Source: CAYSLU01 sp964431965 (GTDB lineage: Bacteria > Verrucomicrobiota > Kiritimatiellia > CAIKKV01 > CAYSLU01). From it: a stretch of 64,000 nucleotides of DNA. The stretch's first letter is position 1. Every line of letters starts with the position of its first letter. Under the pieces are notes generated by a model, which saw only the letters and a program-made list of their open reading frames with translations, searched no databases and was not told where the DNA came from. Positions 10,733-19,223 of this stretch are shown piece after piece. The stretch covers positions 1-64,000 of the forward strand of contig CAYSLU010000016.1 of NCBI GenBank assembly GCA_964431965.1, given 5' to 3'. Position numbers and translations under genes: made by a program.

Positions 10733-13186
10733 TCAGATGTCGAGGTTGCGAACGTTCAGGGCATTGGCCTCGATGAAGTCGCGTCGCGGCTCCACGTCGT
10801 CGCCCATCAGGATGGTGAAGATCGAGTCGGCCTTGGCGGCGTCCTCGAGAACGACCTGGAGCAGCTTGCGCTTGTCCGGGTTCATCGTCGTCTCAAAGAG
10901 CTGCTCGGGGTTCATTTCGCCCAGCCCTTTGTAGCGCTGGATCGCGAGGCCCTTGCGGCCGAGGTCGCGCACGGCGTCCAGCAGCTGCTTGAGGGAGTGC
11001 ATCGGCAGCGCGGCTTCATCGGACTCCGCGAGGGTGCAGACCGGCGCTTCGGCCGGCGTGTACTCGGCGATCGAGAAGCCCTGCTTGGCCAGCTTGGCGG
11101 CCAGCTTCGCGAGCGGCGTGGCGGTGTAGATCTCCTGCCACCGGAAGGCCGTCGTCTGCTCGCGCTGAGCGGTCAGCCGCGATCCGGAATCCTCGCTGAC
11201 GACGTCAAGCGGATGCCCGACCTCTTCCTCGAGCTTCTCCCGGATCTTCGTCAGCTCTTCGTCCGTGAAGGCGTAATGGTACTCGTGGCCCTTCGCGTTC
11301 TGAAGGGTGGCGCGGTAGCGGGGAAATTCGCCCGTCTCCGCGTTGCGCAGCCGGACGTAGTCGGCCATCGGTATGCCCTTCCGGCCCAGGGCTTCGGCCG
11401 CCTGCTCGATCGCGATCAGGGTTTCGAGGACCGGGACCAGCTCCTTGTCCTTGATCGTCCGCTTGGTTCCCGCGTGTTCGACCGTCACGTCTTCCGATCC
11501 CAGCTCGAGCAGCTTCCGGTTCAGGGCCTCGTCCGTGTCCACGTACTCCTCGCGGCGCTTGCGGGTGACCTTGTAGAGCGGGGGCTGGGCCAGGAACACG
11601 TGCCCGTTCTCGATCAGGCTCGGCATCTGGCGATAGAAGAACGTGAGCAGCAGCGTGCGGATGTGCGCACCGTCCACGTCCGCATCGGTCATGATGATGA
11701 TCTTGTGGTAGCGGATGCGCTCGCGGTTGAACTCGTCTGCCCCGATGCCGGCGCCGATCGCCGTGACCAGGGTCCGGATTTCGTTGTTGTTCAGGATCTT
11801 GTCCAGCCTCGCCTTCTCGACGTTGAGCACCTTGCCGCGGAGGGGGAGGATGGCTTGGAACTCCCGGTTCCGGCCCTGCTTGGCCGAGCCGCCGGCGCTG
11901 TCGCCCTCGACGATGTAGAGCTCGCAGAGCGCGGGGTCGCGCTCCGAGCAGTCGGCGAGCTTTCCGGGCAGCGATCCGCTGTCGAGCGCGCCCTTGCGCC
12001 GCGTGAGGTCGCGCGCCTTCCGCGCCGCGGCGCGCGCCCGCGCGGCGAGCAGGCCCTTCTCGATGATCCGGCGGGCGACCGGCGGATGCTCCTCGAAGAA
12101 GGTGGCCAGCTCTTCGTTGACGACGGACTCCACGATGCCCTGAACCTCGCTGTTGCCCAGCTTGGTCCTGGTCTGCCCCTCGCACTGGGGCCGCGGGAGC
12201 TTGACGCTGATGACCGCGGACAGCCCTTCTCGGACGTCCTCGCCGCTCATCGCCTCCGCATCGTCCTTGATGAGCCGGTTGGCCTTCCCGTAGGCGTTGA
12301 TCGTGCGAGTGAGCGCGGAGCGGAAGCCGCTGAGGTGCGTGCCGCCCTCGATCGTGTGGATGTTGTTCGCGTAGCAGACGACATTTTCGTTGTACGTGTC
12401 CGCGTACTGGAGCGCGATCTCGACGACGATGCCGTCCTTCTCCTTCGTGAAGTAGATCGGCTTCGGATGCACCGCCTGCTTGGCGCGATTCAGAAACTCC
12501 ACGAACTCCACGAGGCCGCCCTTGTATTGGAAGACCTCCTCGCGGGCCGGATCTTCCTGAGAGAGCGATATCTCGACGCCGCTGTTGAGGAACGCCAGCT
12601 CGCGCAGCCGGTTCGCCAGGATGTCCCACTCGAACTGCAGCGTGTTGAAGATCGTGCCGTCGGGAAAGAACGTGACCTTGGTGCCGGTCCCCTTGGTCTT
12701 GCCGATGGTCGTCAGCGCGGTCGCGGGCTTTCCCTTTTCGTAGCGCTGGTGGTACACGTTGCCATCGCGGCGGATCTCGACCTCGAGCCACTCGCTCAGC
12801 GCATTCACGCACGATACGCCGACGCCATGCAGGCCGCCCGCAACCTTGTAGCTTTCGTTGTCGAACTTTCCGCCCGCATGAAGCATCGTCAGCACGACCT
12901 CGACGGCCGGCTTCTTCTCGGTGGCGTGCATATCGACCGGGATGCCTCGCCCGTCGTCGTTGACCGAAACGGATCCGTCGCCGTTGATCCGGACTTGGAC
13001 ATGGGTGCAGTAACCGGCGAGCGCCTCGTCGATGCTGTTGTCCACGACCTCGTAGACGCAGTGATGCAGGCCGCGCACCGACGTGTCGCCGATATACATC
13101 GCGGGGCGCTTCCGCACGGCCTCGATGCCCTCGAGTACCGTGATGCTGGTGGCATCGTACTTGGCGCCCTTTTGAGTCTCAGACAT
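10733..13186 (-). CDS. gyrB: DNA gyrase subunit B
   Basis: 817 residues. GHKL ATPase blocks: EVVDNSIDEALAG, DDGRGIPVD, and GLHGVGVSCVNALS. TOPRIM blocks: VEGDSAGGSAKQGR, LRGKVLNVEKA, and the metal-binding TDADVDGAHIRTLLLTF. The length is near that of E. coli GyrB (804), so the extra TOPRIM insertion of Gram-negative GyrB appears to be present. The C-terminal RYKGLGEMNPEQL block is intact. The ATG follows a GGAGG site by about 11 bases. It precedes gyrA in a two-gene operon; a promoter candidate lies just upstream. Confidence 0.98.
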   Translation of the reverse strand: MSETQKGAKYDATSITVLEGIEAVRKRPAMYIGDTSVRGLHHCVYEVVDNSIDEALAGYCTHVQVRINGDGSVSVNDDGRGIPVDMHATEKKPAVEVVLTMLHAGGKFDNESYKVAGGLHGVGVSCVNALSEWLEVEIRRDGNVYHQRYEKGKPATALTTIGKTKGTGTKVTFFPDGTIFNTLQFEWDILANRLRELAFLNSGVEISLSQEDPAREEVFQYKGGLVEFVEFLNRAKQAVHPKPIYFTKEKDGIVVEIALQYADTYNENVVCYANNIHTIEGGTHLSGFRSALTRTINAYGKANRLIKDDAEAMSGEDVREGLSAVISVKLPRPQCEGQTRTKLGNSEVQGIVESVVNEELATFFEEHPPVARRIIEKGLLAARARAAARKARDLTRRKGALDSGSLPGKLADCSERDPALCELYIVEGDSAGGSAKQGRNREFQAILPLRGKVLNVEKARLDKILNNNEIRTLVTAIGAGIGADEFNRERIRYHKIIIMTDADVDGAHIRTLLLTFFYRQMPSLIENGHVFLAQPPLYKVTRKRREEYVDTDEALNRKLLELGSEDVTVEHAGTKRTIKDKELVPVLETLIAIEQAAEALGRKGIPMADYVRLRNAETGEFPRYRATLQNAKGHEYHYAFTDEELTKIREKLEEEVGHPLDVVSEDSGSRLTAQREQTTAFRWQEIYTATPLAKLAAKLAKQGFSIAEYTPAEAPVCTLAESDEAALPMHSLKQLLDAVRDLGRKGLAIQRYKGLGEMNPEQLFETTMNPDKRKLLQVVLEDAAKADSIFTILMGDDVEPRRDFIEANALNVRNLDI

Positions 13187-13472
13187 AAGCTTAACGACCT
13201 CCGATTATTGGGTGTGATTAGACCAAAAATACCCCTCGAACGCAAGCAAACACCTGCGTTTTTGGTGCCGTCTAGGGTCTTGATTTCACATGATGTAAAA
13301 GACTCTGCGCCAACGAGTTGCGCGCCGTGCCCGGGAGTGCCGGTCGGCTGCCGGCGCACGGGCCGCGCGCCGATCTACCGGATGTCCGGATTGACCCCGC
13401 GCCGCGGCCGTCGGCCCCGGGTTGCAGCGGACGCCCTTGGCCGCCTCGAAACGACTCTGATACACTCGCGGC
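13187..13472. other. Divergent intergenic region upstream of gyrB
   Basis: 286 bases, more A+T-rich than its surroundings next to gyrB. It holds the gyrB promoter candidate and an imperfect palindrome, TTTCACATGATGTAAAA, at 13284-13300. No small gene or RNA was recognised. Confidence 0.55.
13217..13245 (-). promoter_or_regulatory. Candidate gyrB-gyrA promoter
   Basis: Read on the minus strand: TTGCGT (13245-13240), a 17-base spacer, then TCTAAT (13222-13217), which differs from the TATAAT consensus at one base. It lies about 30 bases upstream of the gyrB ATG. Confidence 0.55.
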
Positions 13473-15704
13473 ATGACGCTGGCGTCGGAAGCGGGGGGTG
13501 ACTCGGGACACGCGGGCGGGGGGGGGCTGCGCGCGGTCTACAGCCTTTCGGTTGGGCTCAGCGCGTTCCTGCTGTTCCTCATCCAGCCCATGGCGGCCAA
13601 GGCGTTGCTGCCCGTCTTCGGCGGGAGCTATCTGGTCTGGGGCGCCGCGATGGTCTTCTTCCAGGCGATCCTGTTCCTGGGCTACGCCTACGCGCATGCG
13701 GCCCAAGTCCGGCTGGGGGTGCTGCGGTACGGGCCGATGCACCTGCTGCTGCTGCTGGCACCGCTGTTGTGGGTGAGCGTCGACTTCACGAGCGCCGCTC
13801 CGCCTGAGGCTGGCCGGCCACTGGTCGCTCAGGTGTTCGCGATGCTGCTCGCGTCGATCGGCCTTCCGGTGCTGGTTCTATCGACGACCAGCCTGGTGCT
13901 GCAGCGCTGGTACGGGGAGGATGCGCGGGTGCCTCACGAGGAACCGTACTTTCTGTACGCCGCCTCCAATGTCGGATCGCTCGCCGCGCTGCTCGGCTAT
14001 CCCGTGCTGGTTGAGCCGTTCTTCAGCCTGTCGCAGCAGCGGTGGGGGTGGTGGTGCGGGTACGGAGCGCTGGTTCTGCTCCATGTCCTCTGCCGTCCCG
14101 GGCGGGGGGCCTCGCGGGCGGGCCGCGTGCCAGCGTCCGCCGCTCCGATGGAGCGCGTTCCGCCGGTGCGGTACGCCGCCTGGTTCATGGCCAGCGCCGC
14201 GGGCTGCGCCGTGTCGCTGGCCGTGACCAACGTGCTCACATTCGACGTGGCGTCGGTGCCATTTCTCTGGGTGCTGCCGCTGTCGGTCTATCTCCTGACG
14301 TTCATCCTGGTGTTCAAGAGGCGTCCGTGGTTTCCGGGGTGGCTGACGGCGCTCTTCTACTGGGCCGCGCCGTTTGCGGCGGTTCTGCATCTCATGAGCG
14401 CGCTGCGGCTGGCGCCGCCGGCGGCGCTCGGCTTGCTGGTTCATCTGGGCGTACTCTTCGTGGCCGGCATGAACTGCCATGGCCGGCTGTCCGTGTCCCG
14501 GCCTGCCGACCCCCGACGACTGACCGGGTACTACCTCACGCTGGCCGCCGGGGGGCTGGCCGGCAGCTTTGCGGTCACGTGGGGCGCGCCGCTCCTGACC
14601 CGCTCGCTGGCGGAGTATCCGGTGGCGCTGGCCGCGGCGGCGCTGGCGATGGGGCTGCTCCCGTCACGGGCCGGCGTGACGCGGCGCGACCTCGCGGCCG
14701 GCGCTCTGGGCGCGCTCATGCTCGGCGTATCGCTCGTGGCGCTGCCGCTGGGCTGGGCCCGGTTCGGCCTGGACGCCCGGCTGCTGCTGGCGGCCAGCGG
14801 CGGTATCCTGCTCTTCGCGCTTCGCGGGGCCGCCGGCCGGCCGTGGGCGCTCGCGTTCCTCCTGATCGTGGCGGCGTCGATGACCGGCTGGGCCGAGCGG
14901 GGCGCGTGGGGTGGCGTGCGCGTGATGGCCCTGCGCAACTTCTACGGGATCTACAAGGTGTTCGACCGGGACGGCCAGCGCTTCCTGCAGCACGGCACGA
15001 CGCTCCATGGCCGGCAGTACTTGGACCCGGCGCGGTCCGCGACTCCGCTGTCGTACTACCATCCGACGGCGCCGGCGGGGCGGCTGCTGCTCTCGGGGCT
15101 GGTCGCGACGAACCGCATCGGCATGGTGGGGCTGGGGGCCGGGGCAATGGCCTGCTATGTCGGATCGAATCAGACGTTCACCGTGTTCGAACTGGACCCC
15201 GATAACCTCCTCGTGGCGCGCCGGTGTTTCACCTATCTCCAGCAGGCCGAGGCGCGCGGGGCCCGCCTGGACTTCGTGTTCGGGGACGGGCGGGTGGCTC
15301 TGGGCCGAGCGTCGCCCGGCGCGTTTGACGTGCTGATCGTCGATGCGTTCAACAGCGGATCCATTCCCATGCATCTCATGACCGTGGAGGCGTTCCGGGT
15401 ATACCTCCGGAGCCTGACGCCCGGCGGCATCCTGCTGCTGCACGTATCGAACCGCCTGCTCGATCTCGAGCCGGAAGTCGCCGCCATCGCCGGCGCGCTG
15501 GGCGTGCAGGCGGCCGTCGCCCGGCTGGATCCCGATTCCGCCGGCTCGGATGCCGATGCGACCGAGTGGATGGTTGTGAGCGCCGATCCGGCCCTGGTGG
15601 GCCGGCTGGTGGATCGGCTCGGCTGGCAGCGGGTTGTTCCGCAGCGGGACGGTCGGGCTCCCTGGTCCGACCGCTACTGCCCGCTCCTTCGGGCCATCTT
15701 CTAA
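13473..15704 (+). CDS. Polytopic membrane protein with C-terminal spermidine-synthase-like domain
   Basis: 743 residues. Roughly the first 480 contain about ten or more hydrophobic segments, starting with a LSAFLLFLIQPMAAK block typical of 'fused MFS/spermidine synthase' proteins. The last ~250 residues are a class I methyltransferase-like fold: IGMVGLGAGAMACY as glycine loop, FELDPDNL with the ribose-binding acidic pair, DGRVALG, and VDAFNSGSIPMHLMT. In true spermidine synthases this domain moves an aminopropyl group from decarboxylated AdoMet to putrescine. The characteristic putrescine-site motifs are not evident, so polyamine synthesis should not be assumed. It is transcribed away from gyrB. 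Confidence 0.8.
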   Translation: MTLASEAGGDSGHAGGGGLRAVYSLSVGLSAFLLFLIQPMAAKALLPVFGGSYLVWGAAMVFFQAILFLGYAYAHAAQVRLGVLRYGPMHLLLLLAPLLWVSVDFTSAAPPEAGRPLVAQVFAMLLASIGLPVLVLSTTSLVLQRWYGEDARVPHEEPYFLYAASNVGSLAALLGYPVLVEPFFSLSQQRWGWWCGYGALVLLHVLCRPGRGASRAGRVPASAAPMERVPPVRYAAWFMASAAGCAVSLAVTNVLTFDVASVPFLWVLPLSVYLLTFILVFKRRPWFPGWLTALFYWAAPFAAVLHLMSALRLAPPAALGLLVHLGVLFVAGMNCHGRLSVSRPADPRRLTGYYLTLAAGGLAGSFAVTWGAPLLTRSLAEYPVALAAAALAMGLLPSRAGVTRRDLAAGALGALMLGVSLVALPLGWARFGLDARLLLAASGGILLFALRGAAGRPWALAFLLIVAASMTGWAERGAWGGVRVMALRNFYGIYKVFDRDGQRFLQHGTTLHGRQYLDPARSATPLSYYHPTAPAGRLLLSGLVATNRIGMVGLGAGAMACYVGSNQTFTVFELDPDNLLVARRCFTYLQQAEARGARLDFVFGDGRVALGRASPGAFDVLIVDAFNSGSIPMHLMTVEAFRVYLRSLTPGGILLLHVSNRLLDLEPEVAAIAGALGVQAAVARLDPDSAGSDADATEWMVVSADPALVGRLVDRLGWQRVVPQRDGRAPWSDRYCPLLRAIF

Positions 15705-15747
15705 GTGCGGCGGGGCATGGGCTCTATGCAAAAGCCGCAAAAAAGCC

Positions 15748-15777
15748 TTGCCAAGGAGTTATGCGTCTGACTATACG
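15748..15777 (+). promoter_or_regulatory. Candidate promoter for the porin gene
   Basis: TTGCCA at 15748-15753, an 18-base spacer and TATACG at 15772-15777, in the 164-base gap before the porin gene. It would leave an untranslated leader of roughly 85 bases ending in a strong ribosome site. Confidence 0.35.
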
Positions 15778-15868
15778 CAACACACTCGTTGGTCGGTACC
15801 TGCGAGGCGGGGAGTTCCGGCGCCCGCGCAAGCGGGGGAGCTGGGGAATGCACGAAGAAGGAGGCGGT

Positions 15869-17323
15869 ATGAGGTCGGCACGTTTGATGGGTTTGGTCGT
15901 TGGAGGCGCGCTGGCTATGCAGGCAGGGGCGCTGGTCGCGGCCGATGCGGCGGCTTCGGCGTCGGCCGTCCGCTACGGGATGGACCTCCGGATCCGCGAG
16001 GAGATCTTCGACGATATTCCGATCAAGGCGGATCCTCCCGGCGTTACGCGCAACGGCAAGAACGACTACTTCCGCTTCCGCACGCGGGCGTTCGTGGAAG
16101 GCGATCTGCAGCCGGACGTCACGTTTCGCGCCCGGGCGGTCAATGAGTTCCGGAGCTGGAACGATCCCAGCATGAGCAAGACTCGTCAGGCCAGCAACTA
16201 CGAGTTCCCGGACGAGGTGGTGCTCGACAACCTGTACCTCGATCTCAAGAATCTGGCCGGGAACCAGATGGACGTCCGGATCGGCCGCCAGGAGCTCATC
16301 TACGGCACGGGCAAGGTGATGCTGGAAGGCACGCCGGGCGACGGGTCGCGGACGATCTACTTCAACGCCGTGAAGGCGGTGTGGAAGGGCATCAAGGACA
16401 CGACGATCGACTGCTTTGGCGTGTACCAGCCGGGCAGCGACGACTACACGCTGAACACGTCGCGGCGGAACTTGACCGTCTACAAGGGCTCGCTCAATGA
16501 CGTCGACGAGAGCGGCGCGGGCGTGTACCTGAAGAACAAGTCGCTGGCCGCCATGCCGTTCGAGGCGTACGGCATCTACAAGCACGTGATCGAGTGGGAC
16601 CAGGCCGCGACGAAGGACGCGAAGGCGGCGGGCGGCTATGCGGCCCCCAAGTACGGGTGGCAGAGCCTGGACGCGGCGGCCGGCCGGATCGAGAACGGCG
16701 AAGTCGATAGCGGCACGGTTGGCGTCCGGCTGATGCCGGAGTTCTGCAAGGCCGCGAAGGGGAACCTGGAGGCCGCCTATCAGTTCGGCTCGCAGGGCGA
16801 TGTAGACATCTCGGCTGCCATGGCCGACGCGTTCGTGGTGTGCAGCCTTCCGTTCGCCGCGGCCATGAAGCCGGCGGTCGATGCGGGCGTGTACTACCTG
16901 AGCGGCGACGATCCGAAGACGAAGGACAACGAGGCATGGGATCCGCTCTGGGCGCGCTATCCGCAGTTCAGCGAGCTGTACGTATACAGCTTCGACGCGG
17001 ACATGCCGGCGGCCCGGTGGTCGAACGTCATGATGCCGCACGTGGGCGTGAGCTGCGAGCCGACGGCCCGCGTGAAGACCTCCCTGGCGGCCGCGTACCT
17101 GCAGGCGCCGGAGAAGGACGGCCCCGGCGGCGGCGACGAGCGCGGATGGCTCTACAAGGCCTTGGCCGAGTTCAAGATCGCCGAAGGCCTGATGGTCAAG
17201 ACCGGCGGCCTGAAGGACAAGCTGACCGGGCACCTGGTGGTCGAGGTTCTGGAGCCGGGCGACTACTACAAGGTCGACGATACGGCGTACTTCGCCCGGT
17301 GGCAGTTGGCCTATGAGTTCTAA
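15869..17323 (+). CDS. Alginate-export-type outer-membrane porin (AlgE-like)
   Basis: 484 residues. A signal peptide is visible (MRSARLMGLVVGGALAMQAG, then an Ala-rich cleavage region near residue 25). The rest is rich in alternating polar/aromatic strands as in a beta-barrel, for example DYFRFRTRAFVEG, VRIGRQELIYGTGKVML and VGVRLMPEF, ending in an aromatic residue (WQLAYEF), the usual outer-membrane sorting signal. The GRQ..YG..R pattern is typical of the alginate-export domain family, which forms anion- or polysaccharide-permeable barrels. The ATG at 15869 is preceded by GAAGGAGGCGG. It is a single-gene unit with its own promoter candidate and a strong terminator. Its presence supports a diderm organism. 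Confidence 0.8.
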   Translation: MRSARLMGLVVGGALAMQAGALVAADAAASASAVRYGMDLRIREEIFDDIPIKADPPGVTRNGKNDYFRFRTRAFVEGDLQPDVTFRARAVNEFRSWNDPSMSKTRQASNYEFPDEVVLDNLYLDLKNLAGNQMDVRIGRQELIYGTGKVMLEGTPGDGSRTIYFNAVKAVWKGIKDTTIDCFGVYQPGSDDYTLNTSRRNLTVYKGSLNDVDESGAGVYLKNKSLAAMPFEAYGIYKHVIEWDQAATKDAKAAGGYAAPKYGWQSLDAAAGRIENGEVDSGTVGVRLMPEFCKAAKGNLEAAYQFGSQGDVDISAAMADAFVVCSLPFAAAMKPAVDAGVYYLSGDDPKTKDNEAWDPLWARYPQFSELYVYSFDADMPAARWSNVMMPHVGVSCEPTARVKTSLAAAYLQAPEKDGPGGGDERGWLYKALAEFKIAEGLMVKTGGLKDKLTGHLVVEVLEPGDYYKVDDTAYFARWQLAYEF

Positions 17324-17348
17324 ACGCGTGCGGCACGCGTAGGCGAGG

Positions 17349-17383
17349 CGGCCGGGGTCTTCTTGACCCCGGCCGTTTTTTTT
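17349..17383 (+). terminator. Rho-independent terminator after the porin gene
   Basis: An 11-base perfect stem (CGGCCGGGGTC / GACCCCGGCCG), a 5-base loop, then eight T residues. It lies 25 bases after the porin stop and before the first paaK. Confidence 0.93.
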
Positions 17384-17425
17384 GTTCTAAGACGCAGGGC
17401 GCGCGAGAGATGGAGGGCACAAGGC

Positions 17426-18733
17426 GTGAGTCGCACGATTTTCAACGAGCCGATTGAGTGCATGAAGCGGGCCGATCTGCGGAAGCTCCAGGCGGAGCGC
17501 CTGCGCGATACCGTGACCCGAGCGTACGAGCATGTCCCGTTCTACCGGCGCTCGTTCGACGAGCACGGGGTGAAGCCCGCCGACATCCGCTCGCTCGAGG
17601 ACATCGCCAAGCTGCCGTTCACCGTGAAGGATGACTTCCGGCGCGAGTACCCCTTCGGGCTCTTCGCGGTGCCCATGCGCGATGTGATCCGCCTCCACGC
17701 CTCGTCGGGGACGACGGGCAAGCCGATCGTGGCCGGGTACACGAAGGAGGACATCGAGACGTGGGCGGAGACGTGCGCCCGCACCCTGGGCTGCGGCGGG
17801 GGAACGGCGGACGACGTCGTCCAGGTGGCGTACGGCTACGGGCTGTTCACCGGCGGCCTGGGCATGCACTACGGCGGCGAGCGCCTGGGTGCCACGGTTG
17901 TCCCGATGTCGGGCGGCAACACCAAGCGGCAGATCATGCTGATTCAGGATTTCGGAGTCACCCTGCTCGCGTGTACGCCGTCCTACGCCCTGCAGATCGC
18001 GGAGGAGGCGGAGGCGGACGGGATCGATCTGCGCCAGACCAAGCTGCGCGTCGGCTACTTCGGCGCCGAGCCGTGGAGCGAGGCGATGCGGAAGCAGATC
18101 GAGCAGCGCCTGCCGGTGCGCGCGATCGACATCTACGGGCTCACGGAGGTGACGGGCCCGGGCGTCGCCAGCGAGTGCCTGGAGCAGGACGGCCTGCACG
18201 TGTTCGAGGACCACTTCTATCCCGAGGTCGTCGATCCCGACACGGGCGCGCCGCTGGGGCCGGGCGAGAAGGGAGAGCTGGTGTTCACGTGCCTGTCGAA
18301 GCGCGCCATTCCGCTCATCCGCTACCGGACGCGCGACATCACGTGCCTGAACGATGCGCCATGCCCCTGCGGCCGGACCCAGCGGCGCATGCGCCGCGTG
18401 ACAGGCCGGTCGGACGACATGCTGATCATCCGCGGCGTGAACGTGTTCCCGTCGCAGATCGAGAGCGTGCTGATGAAGATCGAGGGCGTGGAGCCGCAGT
18501 ACCTGATCGTGGTGAACCGCGTCGGCGCGCTCGACGAGATGGAGATCCAGGTCGAGGTGTCCGAGCGGCTGTTCTCCGACGAGATCAAGAAGCTCGAGTC
18601 GCTGCGCGACCGGATCGCCACCGAGATCCAGAGCGTGCTCAGCGTGTCCGCGAAGATCACGCTGGTGGAGCCGCGGACGATCGAGCGGGGGCTGGGGAAG
18701 GCCAAGCGGGTGCTGGACATGCGCAAGGTGTAA
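17426..18733 (+). CDS. paaK: Phenylacetate-CoA ligase (PaaK-like), copy 1
   Basis: 435 residues. An ANL-superfamily adenylate-forming enzyme that activates an aryl acid with ATP and CoA. The P-loop is HASSGTTGKPIVAGYT, the A5 region is YGLTEVTGPGV, and the hinge/C-domain blocks are TGRSDDMLIIRGVNVFPSQIE and GLGKAKRV with the conserved Lys. An LEQDGLHVFEDHFYPE block is typical of PaaK. The GTG at 17426 is the chosen start: it has a GGAGGG upstream and gives the usual family length, whereas the longer frame runs into the porin terminator. It is followed by an ACT-domain gene and a second, similar ligase. CPCGRTQRR carries Cys residues that may bind zinc. Confidence 0.9.
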   Translation: MSRTIFNEPIECMKRADLRKLQAERLRDTVTRAYEHVPFYRRSFDEHGVKPADIRSLEDIAKLPFTVKDDFRREYPFGLFAVPMRDVIRLHASSGTTGKPIVAGYTKEDIETWAETCARTLGCGGGTADDVVQVAYGYGLFTGGLGMHYGGERLGATVVPMSGGNTKRQIMLIQDFGVTLLACTPSYALQIAEEAEADGIDLRQTKLRVGYFGAEPWSEAMRKQIEQRLPVRAIDIYGLTEVTGPGVASECLEQDGLHVFEDHFYPEVVDPDTGAPLGPGEKGELVFTCLSKRAIPLIRYRTRDITCLNDAPCPCGRTQRRMRRVTGRSDDMLIIRGVNVFPSQIESVLMKIEGVEPQYLIVVNRVGALDEMEIQVEVSERLFSDEIKKLESLRDRIATEIQSVLSVSAKITLVEPRTIERGLGKAKRVLDMRKV

Positions 18734-18747
18734 CGGGAGGGCAGCAT

Positions 18748-19179
18748 ATGAAGGTCAGGCAACTGTCGATCTTTCTCGAGAACCGCGCGGGGCGCCTGGC
18801 CGAGGTCGTGCGCCTGCTGGGCGACGCCGGCGTCAATATCCGGGCGCTGTCGCTGGCCGACACGTCCGACTTCGGGATCCTGCGGCTGATCGTCAATAAG
18901 ACCGACGCGGCGCTGAAGGCGCTGCGGGACTCCGGGCACACCGTGTCGGTGACGGACGTCGTGGCCGTTGAAGTGCCGGACAGCCCCGGCGGCCTGGCGA
19001 GCGTCCTGGAGCCGCTGCGCGCGGCCGGCGTGAACGTCGAGTACATGTACGCCTTCGTCGAGAAGGCGAGCGACAAGGCGGTGGTCATCTTCCGCTTCGA
19101 GGATGCGGATGCCGCGCTGGCGGTCCTGGCCAAGGCCAGGATCTCGGTGCTGGCGTCCGACAAGCTGTACCTGCTGTGA
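18748..19179 (+). CDS. Tandem ACT-domain protein
   Basis: 143 residues made of two ACT domains: one from VRQLSIFLENRAGRLAEVV to about residue 70, the other from VVAVEVPDSPGGLASVLEP to the end. ACT domains bind amino acids, usually at domain interfaces, and act as allosteric sensors. Stand-alone double-ACT proteins commonly neighbour phenylacetate-CoA ligases in anaerobes, where aryl-CoA metabolism links to aromatic amino acid breakdown. It has a GGGAGG ribosome site, lies 14 bases after the first ligase and 44 before the second, and so is clearly in the same transcript. Confidence 0.88.
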   Translation: MKVRQLSIFLENRAGRLAEVVRLLGDAGVNIRALSLADTSDFGILRLIVNKTDAALKALRDSGHTVSVTDVVAVEVPDSPGGLASVLEPLRAAGVNVEYMYAFVEKASDKAVVIFRFEDADAALAVLAKARISVLASDKLYLL

Positions 19180-19223
19180 TGCGTGCGGCGGCATCGGCCG
19201 CCGCGCGACGGAGACCGCCCGCC

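Noticed and set aside
13239..13256. Six-base inverted repeat AACGCA / TGCGTT followed by T's, considered as a terminator
   Set aside because: The loop is 10 bases, the stem is short, and it lies where the gyrB promoter elements are; probably chance.
13284..13300. Imperfect palindrome TTTCACATGATGTAAAA upstream of gyrB, considered as a CRP/FNR-like site
   Set aside because: Symmetry is broken, it sits far from the candidate promoter and no regulator is visible; too weak to call.
13437..13466. TTGGCC-18-TACACT, considered as a promoter for the spermidine-synthase-like membrane protein gene
   Set aside because: The -10 would lie only six bases before the ATG, implying a leaderless transcript, and the -35 is poor.
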